Positions 11,261 through 34,366 of a stretch of 64,000 nucleotides of DNA are shown piece after piece; positions within the stretch are counted from its first letter, which is position 1; each line of letters begins with the position of its first letter. Source of the stretch: Mastigias papua (lineage: Eukaryota; Cnidaria; Scyphozoa; Rhizostomeae; Mastigiidae); contig OZ025270.1 of the NCBI GenBank assembly GCA_964019165.1, positions 7,344,186 to 7,408,185 of the forward strand, in the 5' to 3' direction. Under the pieces are notes generated by a model that saw nothing but the letters and a program-made list of their open reading frames with translations, did no database searches and had not been told where the DNA came from. Made by a program: the position numbers and the translations under genes.

Positions 11261-12477
11261 GAGTCTGGAAACTGGCTAGTTACGAGAGATGTATTGAACA
11301 AACATGCCAAAGAGTTCTCAATAAAAGGCAAGGCTAGTTTTAGAAAATAGCAGGAGATATTGTCATTCCCAAAGCTCTTTGAAGTTTTAGTCTTGGCAAG
11401 TGCATCCCTGATTTCCTGTACTTCAATGGTCCTGAACCTAAACCTGGCAATGTTATTTTTGTCAAAATAGTCACCCGATAGAAGTGGGTTGGGGGTAGCA
11501 TCAATTTTGCTGGCTAATTCCTCACCAATTGTGCAAAAGAAACTATTCATTATGTTTGAAATTTCCTTTCTGTTGTTAATTCCATTGCCCGAATCCTTAA
11601 GACAATCAATGTTGCAGAATTTTGATCTTTTATTCAGAAGTTCATTGATTGCCTTCCAGGATTCTTTCATGTTTCCTCTACATTCAGAAATTTTTGTAGA
11701 AAAATATTGCTTTTTAAGCTGGATGTTAAGAGAGTTGACCCTATTTCGAATCTGTCTATATGAATCCATGAGGATTGGTGATTTATTTTTAAGAGCAGCT
11801 TTTTTCAGTCTATCCCTAGCTACCATAAGGCCCTTGAGGTCTTTGTCAATCCATGGGCAATATTTTTCAGAAACTCGCATCTCCCTTAAAGGGGCATGTT
11901 TTCCTATTATTGAAGAGAACAATGCAGACCAAGCATTGACAAGTGTATTTGTATCATCAGTTTGTAGGAACATATGCTCCCAACATATATCAGAGACATC
12001 AGACAGGAATTCATCCTCTTTGAAGTTCTTCATATTCCTAGTCTTAATCCTCTTATGGTCTTTTTCTACTGCCCCATTGAATTTTCGAATGCAGTAGACC
12101 ATATAATGATCACTGAGAGAAACCTCATGAACCCCTGCCTTGACAATGTCCCTAGCACATGTTGTGGCAATGTGGTCAATGATTGTTGCAGTTTCGAGTG
12201 TGACTCTTGTTGGTTCCTCAATAAGCTGTTTAAAACTGAACAGCTCATAGATATTTGCCATGTGTTTAGCATTATTATCTATGAGCTTCTCATCTTGTCT
12301 CCTTGTGAGATCACAGTTTGTGTCTCCAAGGAGGATCATTTCCTTCCCTATCCAGGTAGTCAAGAACTTTTTCCAGCTTATCAAAGGAACCAACAGGCTC
12401 ACTGGGTGGTCGATACCATGCAATAACAAGAAAAGGTTTACTTTTGAGGGGTTCAATTTCAATGCACATGATTTCAA
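11122..12477 (-). pseudogene. LINE endonuclease C-terminus and linker
   Basis: In frame this gives EMILLGDTNCDL (GDxN catalytic block), TIIDHIATT and LSDHYMVY (SDH block), which complete the endonuclease. A linker follows with APLREMRVSEKYCPWIDKDL and the start of reverse transcriptase (KTSKSFGNDNISCYFLKLA, then FPDSWK). The frame is lost after FPDSWK at about 11260 and continues in the next piece. Confidence 0.85.
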
Positions 12478-12766
12478 GCATGTCAGCTAGAATATCATCT
12501 CGAGGTTTGAATTTGACTGAATCCCTGATATAAATAGAGATTCCCCCACCATGGCATGTTCTATCACGACGCATTTGCTGATATCCAGAAATTTTAGTCA
12601 ATTCTTTAGGAATAGAACTGTCCAACTTAGTTTCATTTAATGCAAGTATGTGAATTCCTAACCTCTTCATTGTCAACTGAATCTCATCTAGGTGACTACG
12701 AAGACCATTGATATTCAGGGATGCAATTGACATACCCTTCTTAAATCCTAGATGCTGATGACACAA
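12311..12766 (-). pseudogene. LINE endonuclease domain, N-terminal part
   Basis: AP-endonuclease-like start of the LINE ORF2: MSIASLNINGLRSH, then ILALNETKLD (the catalytic ETK motif) and CHGGGISIYIRDSV, then VIAWYRPPSEP. These are the conserved blocks of the LINE endonuclease that nicks target DNA. The frame shifts at about 12315 into the next piece. Confidence 0.85.
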
Positions 12767-12850
12767 GACCCCATCAATGGGTTTTTCAGGAATTTCGTTA
12801 GAACTTTCTGAACAGTCAGCATCCCCCCTGTTAGAGTCACAATTAAGTAG

Positions 12851-13984
12851 CTAGTTAATTTTAAGGTGGCTTGTAAAATTGCGGGCTAGTATATACACAT
12901 TAATCAGCATCCTTTGTTTTTACGTATGTTAGATATACATCCTGTTGTCTATAAAGTGTATTATTTAAAGAATAGTGCAGTAATGTAATGGTGCATGGAA
13001 ATTGTTATCATCATATGCAATATTATTCATAACATAACTTCCTAGTGTCCATTATAATTCTGACAAATGCTTAAGCAGAAGTTTTTTTTGATATTGTAGG
13101 ATTTTTGTTTAATATGAAGTATCGTTGGCATCATTCGCAAATGTTTATTAAGCGTAAGTCTGCCGTCAATCATTTTCAAAATAGGGATTTTTGTCTTTGC
13201 TGCGTGAGGCTCTGTTTAAACTGCAGTGGATCACTTTTTGATTCGTACTACCCATAGTGATACGGTAATTCAGTTTACACCTCTCCTAGTTATCCGCAAC
13301 AAAGCTGATACGGTTGGTTGCATCACGTTTGATCATCTCAGCAAAAGAATCAAGACGGAGCAATTTGTATCACTTTTGATAATGATTCAAAGAAAGGCCT
13401 TATTAGCATCTTTGTGAATCCGCCTAGGCTCTAGGCTCATTCCTTGTTCCCACCTTATTCTTGCTGCACCTCGATGATATCGATAACTGTCTACATTATT
13501 TCCGAAAAATTTCGGACGGTTGAACTTTCGAACAAATATATGGTCTTAAAATTTTGCTATCGGAAATTGTTAGCATCCGAAGTTTATGCCGTCCGAAAAT
13601 TTTATTATAGTTATATTTTATCAGGTCTGGATAAATCGAGGGCATGAGCTACATGCGGTTCTTTGAAAGGTAGTCCACAACTCGAGAACCGTTCCTGAGC
13701 TAATAAGATGAATAAGGAAATTTTACTTACAATTAGAAGGGATTAAAATTACTATCTACTATCAAATTTTATTTTAGTATAAAATCACAAGTTTTCGGTA
13801 TCTGCTCTGTTAGTTTCCATTATTATTTTTAGCGATGCAAGAAAACTATTCTGTCAGTTTTATCATTCTCTTGTCGCTTTCAGCCGTCTGATTCTTGAAA
13901 CATGCGGCCCTTATCCTAGAGGAGCGTGGCAACTATTGTACTATCTAGGAATTTTATGAGATCACTCAATATTAACATCATCGG
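12851..13984. other. Intergenic, no gene seen
   Basis: AT-rich sequence. Small open frames (13226-13417, 13444-13647) have no recognisable domains. A short inverted motif around CCGAAAATTT (about 13500 and 13595) is the only structure noticed. Confidence 0.35.
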
Positions 13985-14525
13985 CTAACAATGTAGGAGT
14001 TCACCTTCATTCAACTTTAGATTTGAATGAGAACTTTCAATTAAAATACAAAACACTCAGTTCCAGACTGCGCCTGCTGTCAAAACTGAGGTCAAATCTC
14101 ACATTTAACGATGCCAAAATGTTATACAGCAGTGTTGCTGTGCCTGTTTTTACAGATTGTTGGATATTGCAACTGAACCTTTGTAGAACATCAAGCGCGA
14201 AAGTGGAAGAAATACATCAAAGAGCTATGAAGCTACTCAACAAAAGCAGAAAGGGTCGGAACCTAAACCTGCCACCAATTACCACTAAATTCAAACGCCA
14301 CGCATGCCAACTTTTGTGCAAAAATATACGAACAACGGTTCCCTGCTCCAGTCCCCAACTACTTTGAATTAACATTACATAAAATTTCAACTAGGAATAG
14401 CGAGAATTCTGTGGAAGTACAGAAGATGAAAGTCACAGCTGCACAAAGAGGAATCTTTTACCAAGGTACAACTCTATTCAACAGTCTTCCATTACAACGT
14501 CGTAAATTAGAAAGCGATACTTTAT
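13985..14525 (+). pseudogene. LINE C-terminal fragment
   Basis: Reads NVGVHLHSTLDLNENFQ, then YKTLSSRLRLLSKLRSNLT and IHQRAMKLLNKS, then after a frameshift near 14365 ELTLHKISTRNSENS and IFYQGTTLFNSLPL. This is the region after the reverse transcriptase in cnidarian-type LINEs. It is 5'-truncated; no RT catalytic core is present. Confidence 0.65.
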
Positions 14526-14932
14526 GTTACTCTAATTAAGGACCTTCGAGTATTAGATTAGAATCTGTAGCTTTCATGTTTAGGTTCCATGTCAAATTAG
14601 ATTTTATTTACAAATAATAGTTAGATACTCTATCGTACAACACTTAAATCATATGATATCTTCCATTTCCATTTATTGCTTTTCGTAGACAGGACTCGTT
14701 TGGAAAGCATTAAATTTACTGAAACGACTTCCCTGTATACATATTTACATTACTATTGTGTTAAGTAAAAAAGCTACGATTAAATAGCCAACATCTCTGG
14801 GCTATCAAGTATTGCTGGCCCTAAAAATAAACAAGCTCTCTCTCTCATAGTCTTGTTTTTGCTGTTGTTGCCATTTCAACTTACCGAAAATATTTGACTA
14901 GTCTGCTGATACTACAGAATCATCATCATAGT

Positions 14933-14994
14933 CATCTTCTTCTTCTTCTTCTTCTTCTTCTTCTTCTTCTTCTTCTTCTTTTTCTTCTTCTTCT
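14933..14994. repeat. (TTC)n microsatellite
   Basis: About twenty TTC units with one interruption. Confidence 0.95.
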
Positions 14995-15298
14995 CGTTAC
15001 GCCCCTCGCGGGGACTGAGACTGACCCTGGGGTCATTGGACTGCCTATCAATTGTTAAAAGAGGTGATTGAGTCGGCTAAACTCAATCCACTCTGTTACC
15101 CTAACAGTTACTTGGCAGAACTGCAGTCTGGTCCGTTGAGCCTGCTGTTCACCGCCGGGGCCTGGTTGGACTGTTTGCCACAAGTCATCTACAACTACCC
15201 CAATTCTGAATCTTTTCAAAATGACTCGCTATCAACTTAAGGACAGTGTCTCTTTGTGCCCGCCCACCACCACGAGGAGGTCTCCAACCATGGGTGGG
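14995..15298. other. GC-richer block of unknown origin
   Basis: Visibly richer in G and C than its neighbours (CGCCCCTCGCGGGG near 15000, CACCGCCGGGGCC near 15150). It sits between two trinucleotide tracts. A 62-codon frame at 15052-15240 is open but not recognised. It may be a fragment of another mobile element. Confidence 0.3.
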
Positions 15299-15299
15299 C

Positions 15300-15397
<98 letters not shown>
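15299..15397. repeat. (ATC)n tract, likely 3' tail of a minus-strand LINE
   Basis: About 33 pure ATC units. On the minus strand this is (GAT)n directly after the LINE that ends here, as expected for LINEs with microsatellite 3' ends. Confidence 0.85.
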
Positions 15398-17345
15398 ATT
15401 TATTTACAGTTAGCTATTTTTTCTATTTAGCAAAAGAAAAAGCCAATTAAGGCCAACTGAAGTTAAGACTAAAAAAAGATAAAATTACAAATAATTATCA
15501 ACTACAAACTATTCCAAAAGCCTAAACCCTTAATAAAAACTCTGCGCAATCTGCAGCTGCAAGAAAATTTATCCCACTGTTTTATTCTCCTTTTAAATTC
15601 CTGCAAAGTGTCAATGTCTTTCAAACTATTGGGCAGTGAGAACCATAAGGAGCACCCTCTAAACTGAATATTTTCTTTGCCATATATTGTTAATCTTACT
15701 TTCGGCTGTTGCAAATGATTTGGATTTCGCAGGCTAAAATAGCTATTTTTTTCTTCAAAGATATTCTTCATAAAAGCCGGATTACGATTGTTCTTGATCT
15801 TGAAGAATTCTATCATGAGCAACTGCAAATTGCGTTGATTAATAGTCAGGAATTTATCTAGATTATTTACGGTGTTATTTCCACTATCATTGCATGCAAT
15901 TTGCAAAGCTCTTTCACGGACCTTATTTATCTTGGCATTAGCCCTTCTGTACTGAAACGTCCATACAAGTGGGCAGTAGCTGTACTGCGATTTTATGAAA
16001 GCATCCATTAGCAGCAAGCGCATGCAAATTTTGGTTTGCCGTTTTGCATAAATCTTGAACATGTTTTGTGAAGCTTAACTTTTTGTCAAAAGTAACGCCT
16101 AAGTCTTTCGTATTCACTTTCTTTGATGATGGATTTACCAATGGTAACAACTGAATCTTTACTTTTGCTGCCAAATATCATAAACTGGCATTTTTCTTCG
16201 TTAAGCTTCATGTAATTCTCTGAGAACCATTTCGCAAGTATTAAACTGTCCGTTTTAATCTATTAATTGTAGTATCGGGTCTGAGTTGCATGCGTAGATA
16301 TTGGTATCATAGGCATAATGACAGGCGTTGGTATTTTGTACAAATAGGAAAATGTCGCTAACAAAATTTTTTAGTAAGAGTGGCCCTAGATCTTATCCTT
16401 GCGGTGCTCCAATTGTGATATCTCTTTATGTACTGTATGAACCATTAATTTTAACCCTTTGCTTTCTCTTTGTTAAAAAGTTTTTAATGAGCTCAAGAGC
16501 ATCCTGACCAAGACCATATGTAGCTAATTTCGCTGTCAAAAGATCGTGGTCTATGCAATCAAATGCTTTAGAAAGGTACATTATTATTGCTCCATCCGGT
16601 TCCCTTATCGATACTTGCTTTGCAAGTCTGTAGGAAGTTTACTAAGACATGCTCAGTTTTACACCATTTTCTAAAGCCACCCAAAAATTGAGATTGAAAC
16701 GCGCTAATGTAATCGATTGATTGATGTTCCAGGAAATGCCTGGAAATAAGGGGGATATCCGCAAGTTTCAGGTCATCTGGAAAAGTGCTTTCTACTAAAA
16801 TCTTGTTGAAAAGTTCTGTCAGTGACGAGGAAAATAAATTGGCATTTTCTTGGAGTATTTTGGGGGGAATGGCTTCTTCAGGTGACGCTTTTTTTGGGTC
16901 TAGTTTTATTAACTGGTCGAACATTTCTTGGATAGCAATATGATGAAATGAAGAGCGTTTGAGGTTGCACACTGTAGTTTCAAAATCTTAGCAGCACTAG
17001 AGTGACATATAAAACGTTCAATAGTCGTTTGCAGAGTATTTGCCGAGGAGACATTCATATTTGTGGGATTCTCTTTTTCAGCTATACCTAATCCTTCAGC
17101 ACTATTAACAAAATATTCTTTAACGATTTCGACAACTTTAATATTGTCAGATACAACGAAGTTACCCTCAAGAAGAGTAATTCAAGGAGTTCCGTGAGTT
17201 TTGTTCGAAAAAGTGGTTTTACAGTTTTCCAAAATTGTTTATTGTCACTGACTACTTTCGGATCCAGTTTGCTATCTCTTATTATCGAGAAGCACACACC
17301 ACTCAGGGAACGCAGAGTATCTGACAAATTCATACCTTGGTTGGC
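15398..17345 (-). pseudogene. Decayed LINE, linker to C-terminus
   Basis: Reverse-strand LINE with many stops. Pieces in order: 17333-17088 (DNKQFWKTVKPLFRTK), 16972-16568 (FDQLIKLDPKKASPEEAIPP, then FPDDLKLADIPL and GFRKWCKTEHVLVNFLQ), a stop-rich palm region about 16560-16180 (IGAPQG and a degraded YADD-like stretch), and 16062-15502 (YCPLVWTFQYRRANAKINKV, then FLTINQRNLQLLMIEFFKIK). The last block closely resembles 4820-5380 and 63633-63917, so the three belong to one LINE family. The 5' side is truncated. Confidence 0.8.
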
Positions 17346-17367
17346 TTCTGATATTTAGTTTATTTTC

Positions 17368-18205
17368 AGAACAAGAGACAAAATAAAAGTAGCAGCAGTA
17401 AATGCCAAATCTGTGATATTGGTGAAGGCATACAAAAAAGTACGGAAAAAAGCCAGTCCCCTTTACACGAAGTTAAGAAAGAAGTATTTCTCAATGAGCG
17501 TTAAGTCCTGTGCTGGGAACCCGAAAGAAACTTGACCAACAATGAATAAGCTAATCAATATACGATCTAAGACCACTAGCATCAATTCAATAGTAGAAGA
17601 TGGATGCAATTATCACTAATTGCGATGGCATAGCAGTCTCTATGAACAGGCATTTTTGTAGTATAGGAGAACAGCTTAGTAACATTCCAAAAATTTAAAT
17701 ACGTTTATTAACTAAACTTTGCTTCATATTAGAACTACCTTTAGCTTTACGCCTTAACACCAGAGCAGCTCACCAAGATCATTTCTAAATTCAAGACCTC
17801 TACAGGGTTTGGTATAGATAGTATATGTAGGCGTAGATAGTATTTCTGAAGAGAGGCATGCCTATTCCACCTGGCAGTTTGAATCATTGGCTAATTTGTG
17901 CATGTCAGTAGGACAATTTCCTGATAGCTGGAAGGTAGCTAGGGTAACCCCAGTTTATAAAATTGTTCCAACTGATGATAGATCTAATTATAGGCATATT
18001 TCTGTCCTGCCAGTTGTTTCCAGACTCCTTGAGAAATTAATTTATGAACAGCTTTATTCTTATCTAAATGAAAACCATTTGCCTTTCGCAGCCCAGTCTG
18101 GACTTCGAGCTCTTGACTTCGTCTTAACTAGCCTGTTGCATTGTACGATTGGTTGGTACATTAAGTAAGATCAAGGGGCAGTATACGCAAGCTTTGATAC
18201 GTTTT
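17368..18205 (+). pseudogene. LINE fragment (linker and first RT motifs)
   Basis: About 17370-17600 reads KAYKKVRKKASPLYTKLRKK and NPKETWPTMNKLIN. 17887-18168 reads FPDSWKVARVTPVYK, NYRHISVLPVVSRLLEKLI and LPFAAQSGLRALDFVLTSLL. These are LINE linker and RT motifs of a family close to the 9580-12850 element. It breaks off before the catalytic core, so its 3' part is missing. It lies back to back with the minus-strand LINE ending at 17345. Confidence 0.7.
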
Positions 18206-19199
18206 TACACAGTTTGTCATTGGCAAGTATATTTGCCTGTATAGATCAGCAGCAAGTTTCTTTCACAATTTTTTACTCTCCTAATGACCAGTGGTATCTA
18301 AAGCTAGCCTCGTTCTTTGCTTCTCTTTGAATGAGTTCCACAAACTTTTGGGACTTTGGAGAACTTCAGAAGTGTTGATGTGGTTTGGTTACTACCAAAA
18401 ATCCTATAGGCAGCCACCAGGACAAACAACGATTGGCGTAAAGAATCCGGCCCTGCTAGATGAGAGGGTTTGGAGGTCTGGGATTTATTATAAATTATCA
18501 GATTTATCTGCCAAGCCATTTACGCGAGCTAGTTTCTCATGTGACAGAACTTAATAGGACAAATTCGCTTGTCCAAAAGCGAGCATTCCAGCTTTTAACG
18601 AGTACATTTGTCATATGAATACTAGTTATATGACTTCATCTACACAAGCAAATACAAATTTTCATAGAAAAATTGTCATAAAAATTGCTCGTGGAACTTA
18701 GGCTTAAATAATTTTCTTGGGTAATAACTGAAAATTCCGTGAGTGTACATTTATAATTATTGAAAGTACTCTAATCGCTATTCCTAAAGCATAACAGTTA
18801 AATCTATACTGTCACTACATTAACTTCTGCAATCATAATCCAAAGCCTATTGTGTAAAAGCCAGTAGGATGGAAGACGTCCAAGTGTAAAATGAAGGTCG
18901 CAACTAAAGCCCCGTTTACACTATATCGGGTTACTTCAGTTCTTGATTATCTACAAAAACTGATCCAAGCAATCAAAGAATAACACCTGTTTAAAGGGTC
19001 CTGCATAATTTTTCCCTTTTAAATATGTTGCCAGTTTTCAAATGACGTGATTTGCCGTATCCATTAGAGACACTGCACACTGTTTCGCCCATTTCAAGGT
19101 AAATTTCCCAATCTTGCAGTAAAACCCATTTCCTCTAACTTCAATTGTCTCATTTCCGATGCAAACTTATTGTTTCCGGCGCAAACCTAGCCTGCGTGC
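18206..19199. other. Intergenic, no clear feature
   Basis: AT-rich. The 87-codon frame 18291-18554 is unrecognised and may be further retroelement debris. Nothing else noted. Confidence 0.35.
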
Positions 19200-20285
19200 A
19201 TTTTCATTTCATTTCATTTCATTTTATGATGCTCCTTCAGTTACAGATATACGTATAAAAAATTTTTTGTTTTTTACTAAAAATAAATAAAGCTAGTTAT
19301 ACATGAAACTTAAAATAACAAATAAAATTTGAACTGGTCTACCAGGAGGTCATGCTAGGGATCTCTTATTTCCGTGTTGATTTTACTTTATTGGCCCAAG
19401 AGATAGCTTTTCATTTTTTGCTTAAAAAGGTGAGAAGATTCCACATTTCTTATGTCGTTTGGGATATCATTCCACACCTTTGCACCGACGTAGGAAAAAC
19501 TTTTCTTTGAAAGTTCCAGTCACAGTTTATTCTCAGAGTTTCGTATTTTGAGATATGAGTTCTCCTTATGAACTTCCCCTTCAGAATTTCTGGGCACATT
19601 TCCTTAAGAATTTTGTGCACCATTGTGGCTCGGTCATATGTCATAAGTTTCTCAACACTTAATCGTGCCGTTGGTATGTTATCCTTTATAGGGGCTGATT
19701 CAATAAGGTAAAATGCCCTGTTCTGTATTTTCTGCAATGCGCAGAGTTTCTTTTCAGGTAAATGACCCCATATCAGGTTTCCATATCTCAGATGGCTTTC
19801 CACTAGTGCTTGGTATACCAGACACAACTGTGATTGTGGCAGTATCTCTCTAAGTTTTCTGATAGAATTGAGCCCTCCCTTCAGTTTCCCTTTTACTATT
19901 TTGTACTGTTGGTTCCAGGAAAGACTCTCCTCTATTGTAAGACCTAGATATTCTGTCTTGTTTACCCTCTTAATTTCATCCTTATTAATTTTAATGTTAG
20001 CAATCTCAGAGATTTTACTTAGTTGTTTATCATTACCAAGGAACATGTATTCGCATTTATCTACGTTGAGACTTAGTTTATTTTGTCTTAGCCAGTCCAT
20101 GATTCTCTCTAACTCCCTTTTTAGGTCTTCTAGAAGTTGTAGAGGATTTTCACTGCTGGAGGAAATGCTTGTATCATCGGCATACATATTGGGGTTGAAT
20201 GTTGATAGGGACTTTTCAAAATCATTCGTATACAGAATGAAAAGAAGAGGCCCCAAACATGACCCTTGTGGTATGCCGCAAGTGA
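19200..20285 (-). pseudogene. 5'-truncated LINE (RT core and C-terminus)
   Basis: Starts at CGIPQGSCLGPLLF (the RT motif before the catalytic core; about 20283) and is open from 20256 to 19450, with MYADDTSIS catalytic box, LRQNKLSLNVDKCEYM, LRYGNLIWGHLPEKKL and IQNRAFYLIESA. The end near 19500 (RKVFPTSVQRCGMI) appears frameshifted. The 3' end carries a (GAAAT)n tail, seen as TTTCA repeats at 19201-19225. It is a different family from 9580-12850, judging by the tail and protein sequence. Confidence 0.85.
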
Positions 20286-20955
20286 CTCAACTGCAGACTC
20301 AACTGGTTTCCACTAATACAGACTAGTTGAGTTGCATTAAAAAATATATAATTCAACTCAACTAATCGTTTTTCAACTTCTAAACAATGCACCTCCTATA
20401 CACACTACCCCTATATCTTTGTTTCTTTTTGGCATAGATTTGTTTTCCGTTACGTAACTTTAAATTAGTACTTTGCCGTGAGATCGGGAATTTGAACTCG
20501 GACGAATGCGTGAAATATAACGGAGATGATGCTTATTATGCCAACATTTTCTGCAACTATAATTTAACTTTACTTCTATTCCATCTGAATTTATGGCCCG
20601 TTGGAGATAAGCATAAAGAAATGGATATCCACAAGAGTGGGAGTCTCGCACTTCGACATTATTTGACGTTTGTAGATGGTGGAGGGGATCAAATTTTCAA
20701 TACTTTTGTGGACGTCATAAATATTGGATCCCGAATATATAAAACCTCTAGTATTAAATCAGTACTAAATCACATATCTCGTCTCTCTGATGGTGTCACT
20801 AGAAAGAACCACTCAAAATCTAACATGAAAATTCCTCCTGATAATTTGTAAGTCAAGATTAACAATATTTCCTTTAATTACTTCAGATGTTTGGTATCTC
20901 ATTGATTACGTTTCGACCTTTATGACTTGAACGTCCGGTACCATCCATACAAAAA
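20286..20955. other. Region 3' of the GPI-type IgSF gene
   Basis: Holds imperfect inverted CAACTCAACTAA/TTAGTTGAGTTG-like words at 20286-20370 beside the LINE break, and a 119-codon plus-strand frame (20492-20851) that I do not recognise. The 3' UTR of the minus-strand gene must begin here, but no clear AATAAA was identified. Confidence 0.3.
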
Positions 20956-30740
<9,785 letters not shown>

Positions 30741-33700
30741 TCTTGAAATCCTGTTGATAAAAATTTCGAAATTACAAACAGTTGGAAAGATACGTTTGAT
30801 AGAAAATATATGTCTCCACTGAAGCTGTAACTGAGAACAGTTATACTACCGAAGACAGGTAGGTAGATAATAAACTATAATGGTAGCTACTATAATGCAT
30901 CAGGAGTGTAGTGACTGCTAGCATTTGGGCACTATTGTAACGAGCAGATTTCTTAAGTAAAGTACCTGCCCCACTGCTGCCACCCTTGAGAAACACTACT
31001 CTAGAACCATAATGCAGATTTCTTGATGTAATTATTGAGCAATAGATATAGTCACTGCTTAAAAATTCATGCGTGAAGCTGGGAGAAGATAATTGAACGA
31101 TATCAGTTGGAAAAGAAAATATTGAATTAGATGATACTCATTGTTACAGGTGCACCACGAAAACACTAGTTTTAAATGCACTCTGCGACAGGGAAGCATT
31201 CAAGGTAGGAAACCTGTCTCCGTATTTTTGATGCATCACGCACAATAATTTCATACATTTAGGTTAATGACCTCTGATCAATCTCGTCATAATTTTCGCC
31301 AAAAAGAGCCTGAACATGTGCATTTCGACAAATAAAGGTGCTATCTAGAAAAACTTGATTTCATTTGTGGACGATACTGAGACAATATCAACTGTGATTT
31401 GCGTTAGTGAGAAATACGCGCAAATCTGAACACGACAAGTAAGAGCATTACTTTCCAAAGATGATAATTATAAGACTTCAGCAAATTTTTCCTCGAATGT
31501 GATTATAACAAGGGTATTGTGCTATTTGGCAAGAGAATTGACCATAATCGAAGTGACTGTATGCAGAGTTCGTTCATAAAGGTCCAACCAGAGTTAAATT
31601 TGGAGAATAGAAGAACTATGATGATATCCACTGTGACTATAAGCGGAATGACTGTAACCGGAGTCTACTGCATTATTACCAACAGAGAAATTCCTTAATT
31701 TCACTTATTTGACGTTCATTATTCTTATTGCTATTATGACTGATATCAACGGTTAATGATATCCTTTCGAAACTGGGTCCAACAAGGTACTTAGGTTTCC
31801 AGAACCATTCCAAGTGCCCTAGCAGTTCCCTACAGTGCTGATTTTTGCAACAGATCTACTCTTGTTATAACTCCAATCTCTTTCAAGTATCTTCTCAACC
31901 CTTTTGGTATGGCTCCAAGCAGATTTGAGCCGAAGCAGGTTGTGGGGAATGTCACACTCTCTCCTCATTTTCACAAAATCCATCGTTAATTTTTCGCCTT
32001 GTCGGTATAATTTATCTTAACGATCACTGTTTGCCAGTAATTATGCTACCTTGGCCACTTTTTCGGATTTTTGTGTCTTATTGATCTTCTCATTTGCTTT
32101 CTTCACCATTCTCATCAATAATGACGATAGCTCCTTCGCACTGCAGTACACTACAAGTTCAAATTTTTTCTGGGGGACGTCTTTTTAGAGATTGAGCGAT
32201 GAGGATGGAAAACAGCTAGGCAAGGTCGCAAGAGATAGGGAAAGATGGAGAAAGAGAGTGCACCACCATGATTCGCCTACGGTATCTAATGCCAGGGCAC
32301 TAGAAGAGGAAGAAGAGGGTAAAATTTAAAAAAATTTTCTGTCACGTCAGACCCAAGTACGGTTGGTCCTCCTACGTCATTAAACAGAGTGGGCAAAGCT
32401 AATGCAAATGAAAGATTGGACGAAGATGTTTCAAATAGGGCGTTCCTTTGCATTTGCGAGGGCTTGAAGAATTCGGCCTACAAAGGTTTTCCCCGGCTAC
32501 GCCCCTAAACCTCACCACTTCTACCATCCTGGATACGCCTCTGTACTACAAGAGTTCATAAGCCCCCCCCCCCTGGTATCGATTCGTGGCAACGTACCTG
32601 ATTCTAGGGTGTTCAGATAGTTTTCTAGAAACCTCAGGATACTTTAGCCAGCTCTACAGTACAGAAATAGGAGCTAATTCGAACCAACTATTTACAATTT
32701 AAAGATAAAACGAAAACTACCATAAATTACAAAGTATAAAACTAATAATCATCATCTACATATTTTAAAGTTACATTCCTTTCCACTCCAGTTCATTATG
32801 TCCCTTTTGAAAATAGCAGCTGATTAAGCTTTTTTAATAAATCAGGCATGCTGTTCTACAAAAAGTTACCTCGAAATTTTATAGAATCAATACCAAACTT
32901 ATGCTTTTGCAACAGGAATTTGTAATAAATCTCTCGTCCTGAGGTCATATTTTATGTCTTTTCTTATAAAATACTCCGGCATGACAGATGGATTGGTATT
33001 GTTAATTCTTTGTGCTCAAACTGACAATGGGTTTTGAAACCAATTGGGACATCAATGCACAAAGAAAAGATTAAACAATATCAGCTTCTCCAGACATTGA
33101 ACTCAAGATTTTCTTTTGTGAAATTCGTTAATCATTCATCAACATGTGCAAAGATTTAAGTATAAATAAAATTCAACCTCATGTCATCAACAGAAAGACC
33201 TCCAATATTATCATCCTATCAACTTTTTGTATTTTGCCACAGAATCAAACTTCGAACCTGTCCTAGCTTGATTTTCTGCTTGTCCCCTTGCTTGAACAAA
33301 GGCAATCCGGATATTCTAGAGGGTTTGTATGGGCTTTAGCCCCCCAATCACTTATTTGCCTGAAAAATTCAGGCTTCCATCGGAAATTTGAGACACACAG
33401 TATAGGCCTCAGCACCTTCCCCCGACAGTACATTTTTCAGAAAAATAAATGTCATGAGTTATATGCTCTAATACAATTTTAACCTTCAGGTTCTCCTTTG
33501 TCGTGGGAAAATCTTGGGCTTGAGCAACCCCACTCAAAAAACCCGAATTCCTGCCTTTGAGCAAAGGCCTAGGATTGTTGGACAACCATAAATCCTACTA
33601 GCAAATCTTTTTTCTGTTTCATGATGTCTTATTTGACGTAGAAGAAACTTGAAGGAAAGTGGTAAACTGCAAAAAGGTTGTGAACTGGAAAAAATGGCTT

Positions 33701-34146
33701 GGATTGGGACCAAAGATATCACCGCAACATTTTTTTATGATATGTATACTTAAAAAGTCAAATAAATTTTGGCTCGGATATATTGATATTTGGTGGAAGT
33801 GCGCAGAACTAAACGAATGTGTTACGTCCAGTCACTGAGAAAATGGCCATTTCCAACAAAACTTTTTGTCGACAATCATGCTTTTGAATACTGCACAAAA
33901 TCGCAATACTTCCCCAAGAAAAGAGATTCTTTTTTTCTCCAAAAGTGGCAGTTTGGGGCCTTGGAACGTTGATAGGGTTTTCGTTCCCAAGATCATAGTG
34001 ATCTTTTAGAAACAAACATTTCCTTCATAAATGTTGGGTTGAGGCAATGCTGTATCTCAAATATTTATGTCATTAGCAGTTGCAAGTTCTCACAGAATTG
34101 CTTTTTTCTAGCAATGTTTCGAAGTCTGATTCTTCATCTTTATATA
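30741..34146. other. Intergenic between IgSF paralogues, first part
   Basis: The promoter of IgSF gene 1 should lie just above 30740. No clear TATA box was found. Possible coding debris: minus strand about 31960-31810 reads IPKGLRRYLKEIGVITRVDL in one frame; plus strand about 32200-32320 reads KVARDRERWRKRV, like the end of some LINE polyproteins. A C-rich tract and hAT-like words (GGCTACGCCCC) occur near 32500-32570. Nothing intact. Confidence 0.35.

Positions 34147-34366
<220 letters not shown>

Larger units (their letters stand above)
9580..12850 (-). mobile_element. Nearly full-length LINE (APE endonuclease + RT)
   Basis: Non-LTR retrotransposon in reverse orientation. Coding runs from upstream of 12766 to the stop at 9893. 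A 3' UTR follows and ends in an (AAT)n tail at about 9580-9601, the microsatellite-type 3' end of L2/CR1-like elements. The 5' end is truncated near 12850. Only two main frameshifts are seen, near 12320 and 11200, so it is one of the younger insertions here. Confidence 0.85.

Noticed and set aside
11489..12097. 202-codon plus-strand frame
   Set aside because: Antisense shadow of the LINE linker; the minus strand carries the conserved motifs.
20492..20851. 119-codon plus-strand gene
   Set aside because: No ATG near the start of the open stretch, no recognisable motif, and it lies in the likely 3' flank of the minus-strand IgSF gene.
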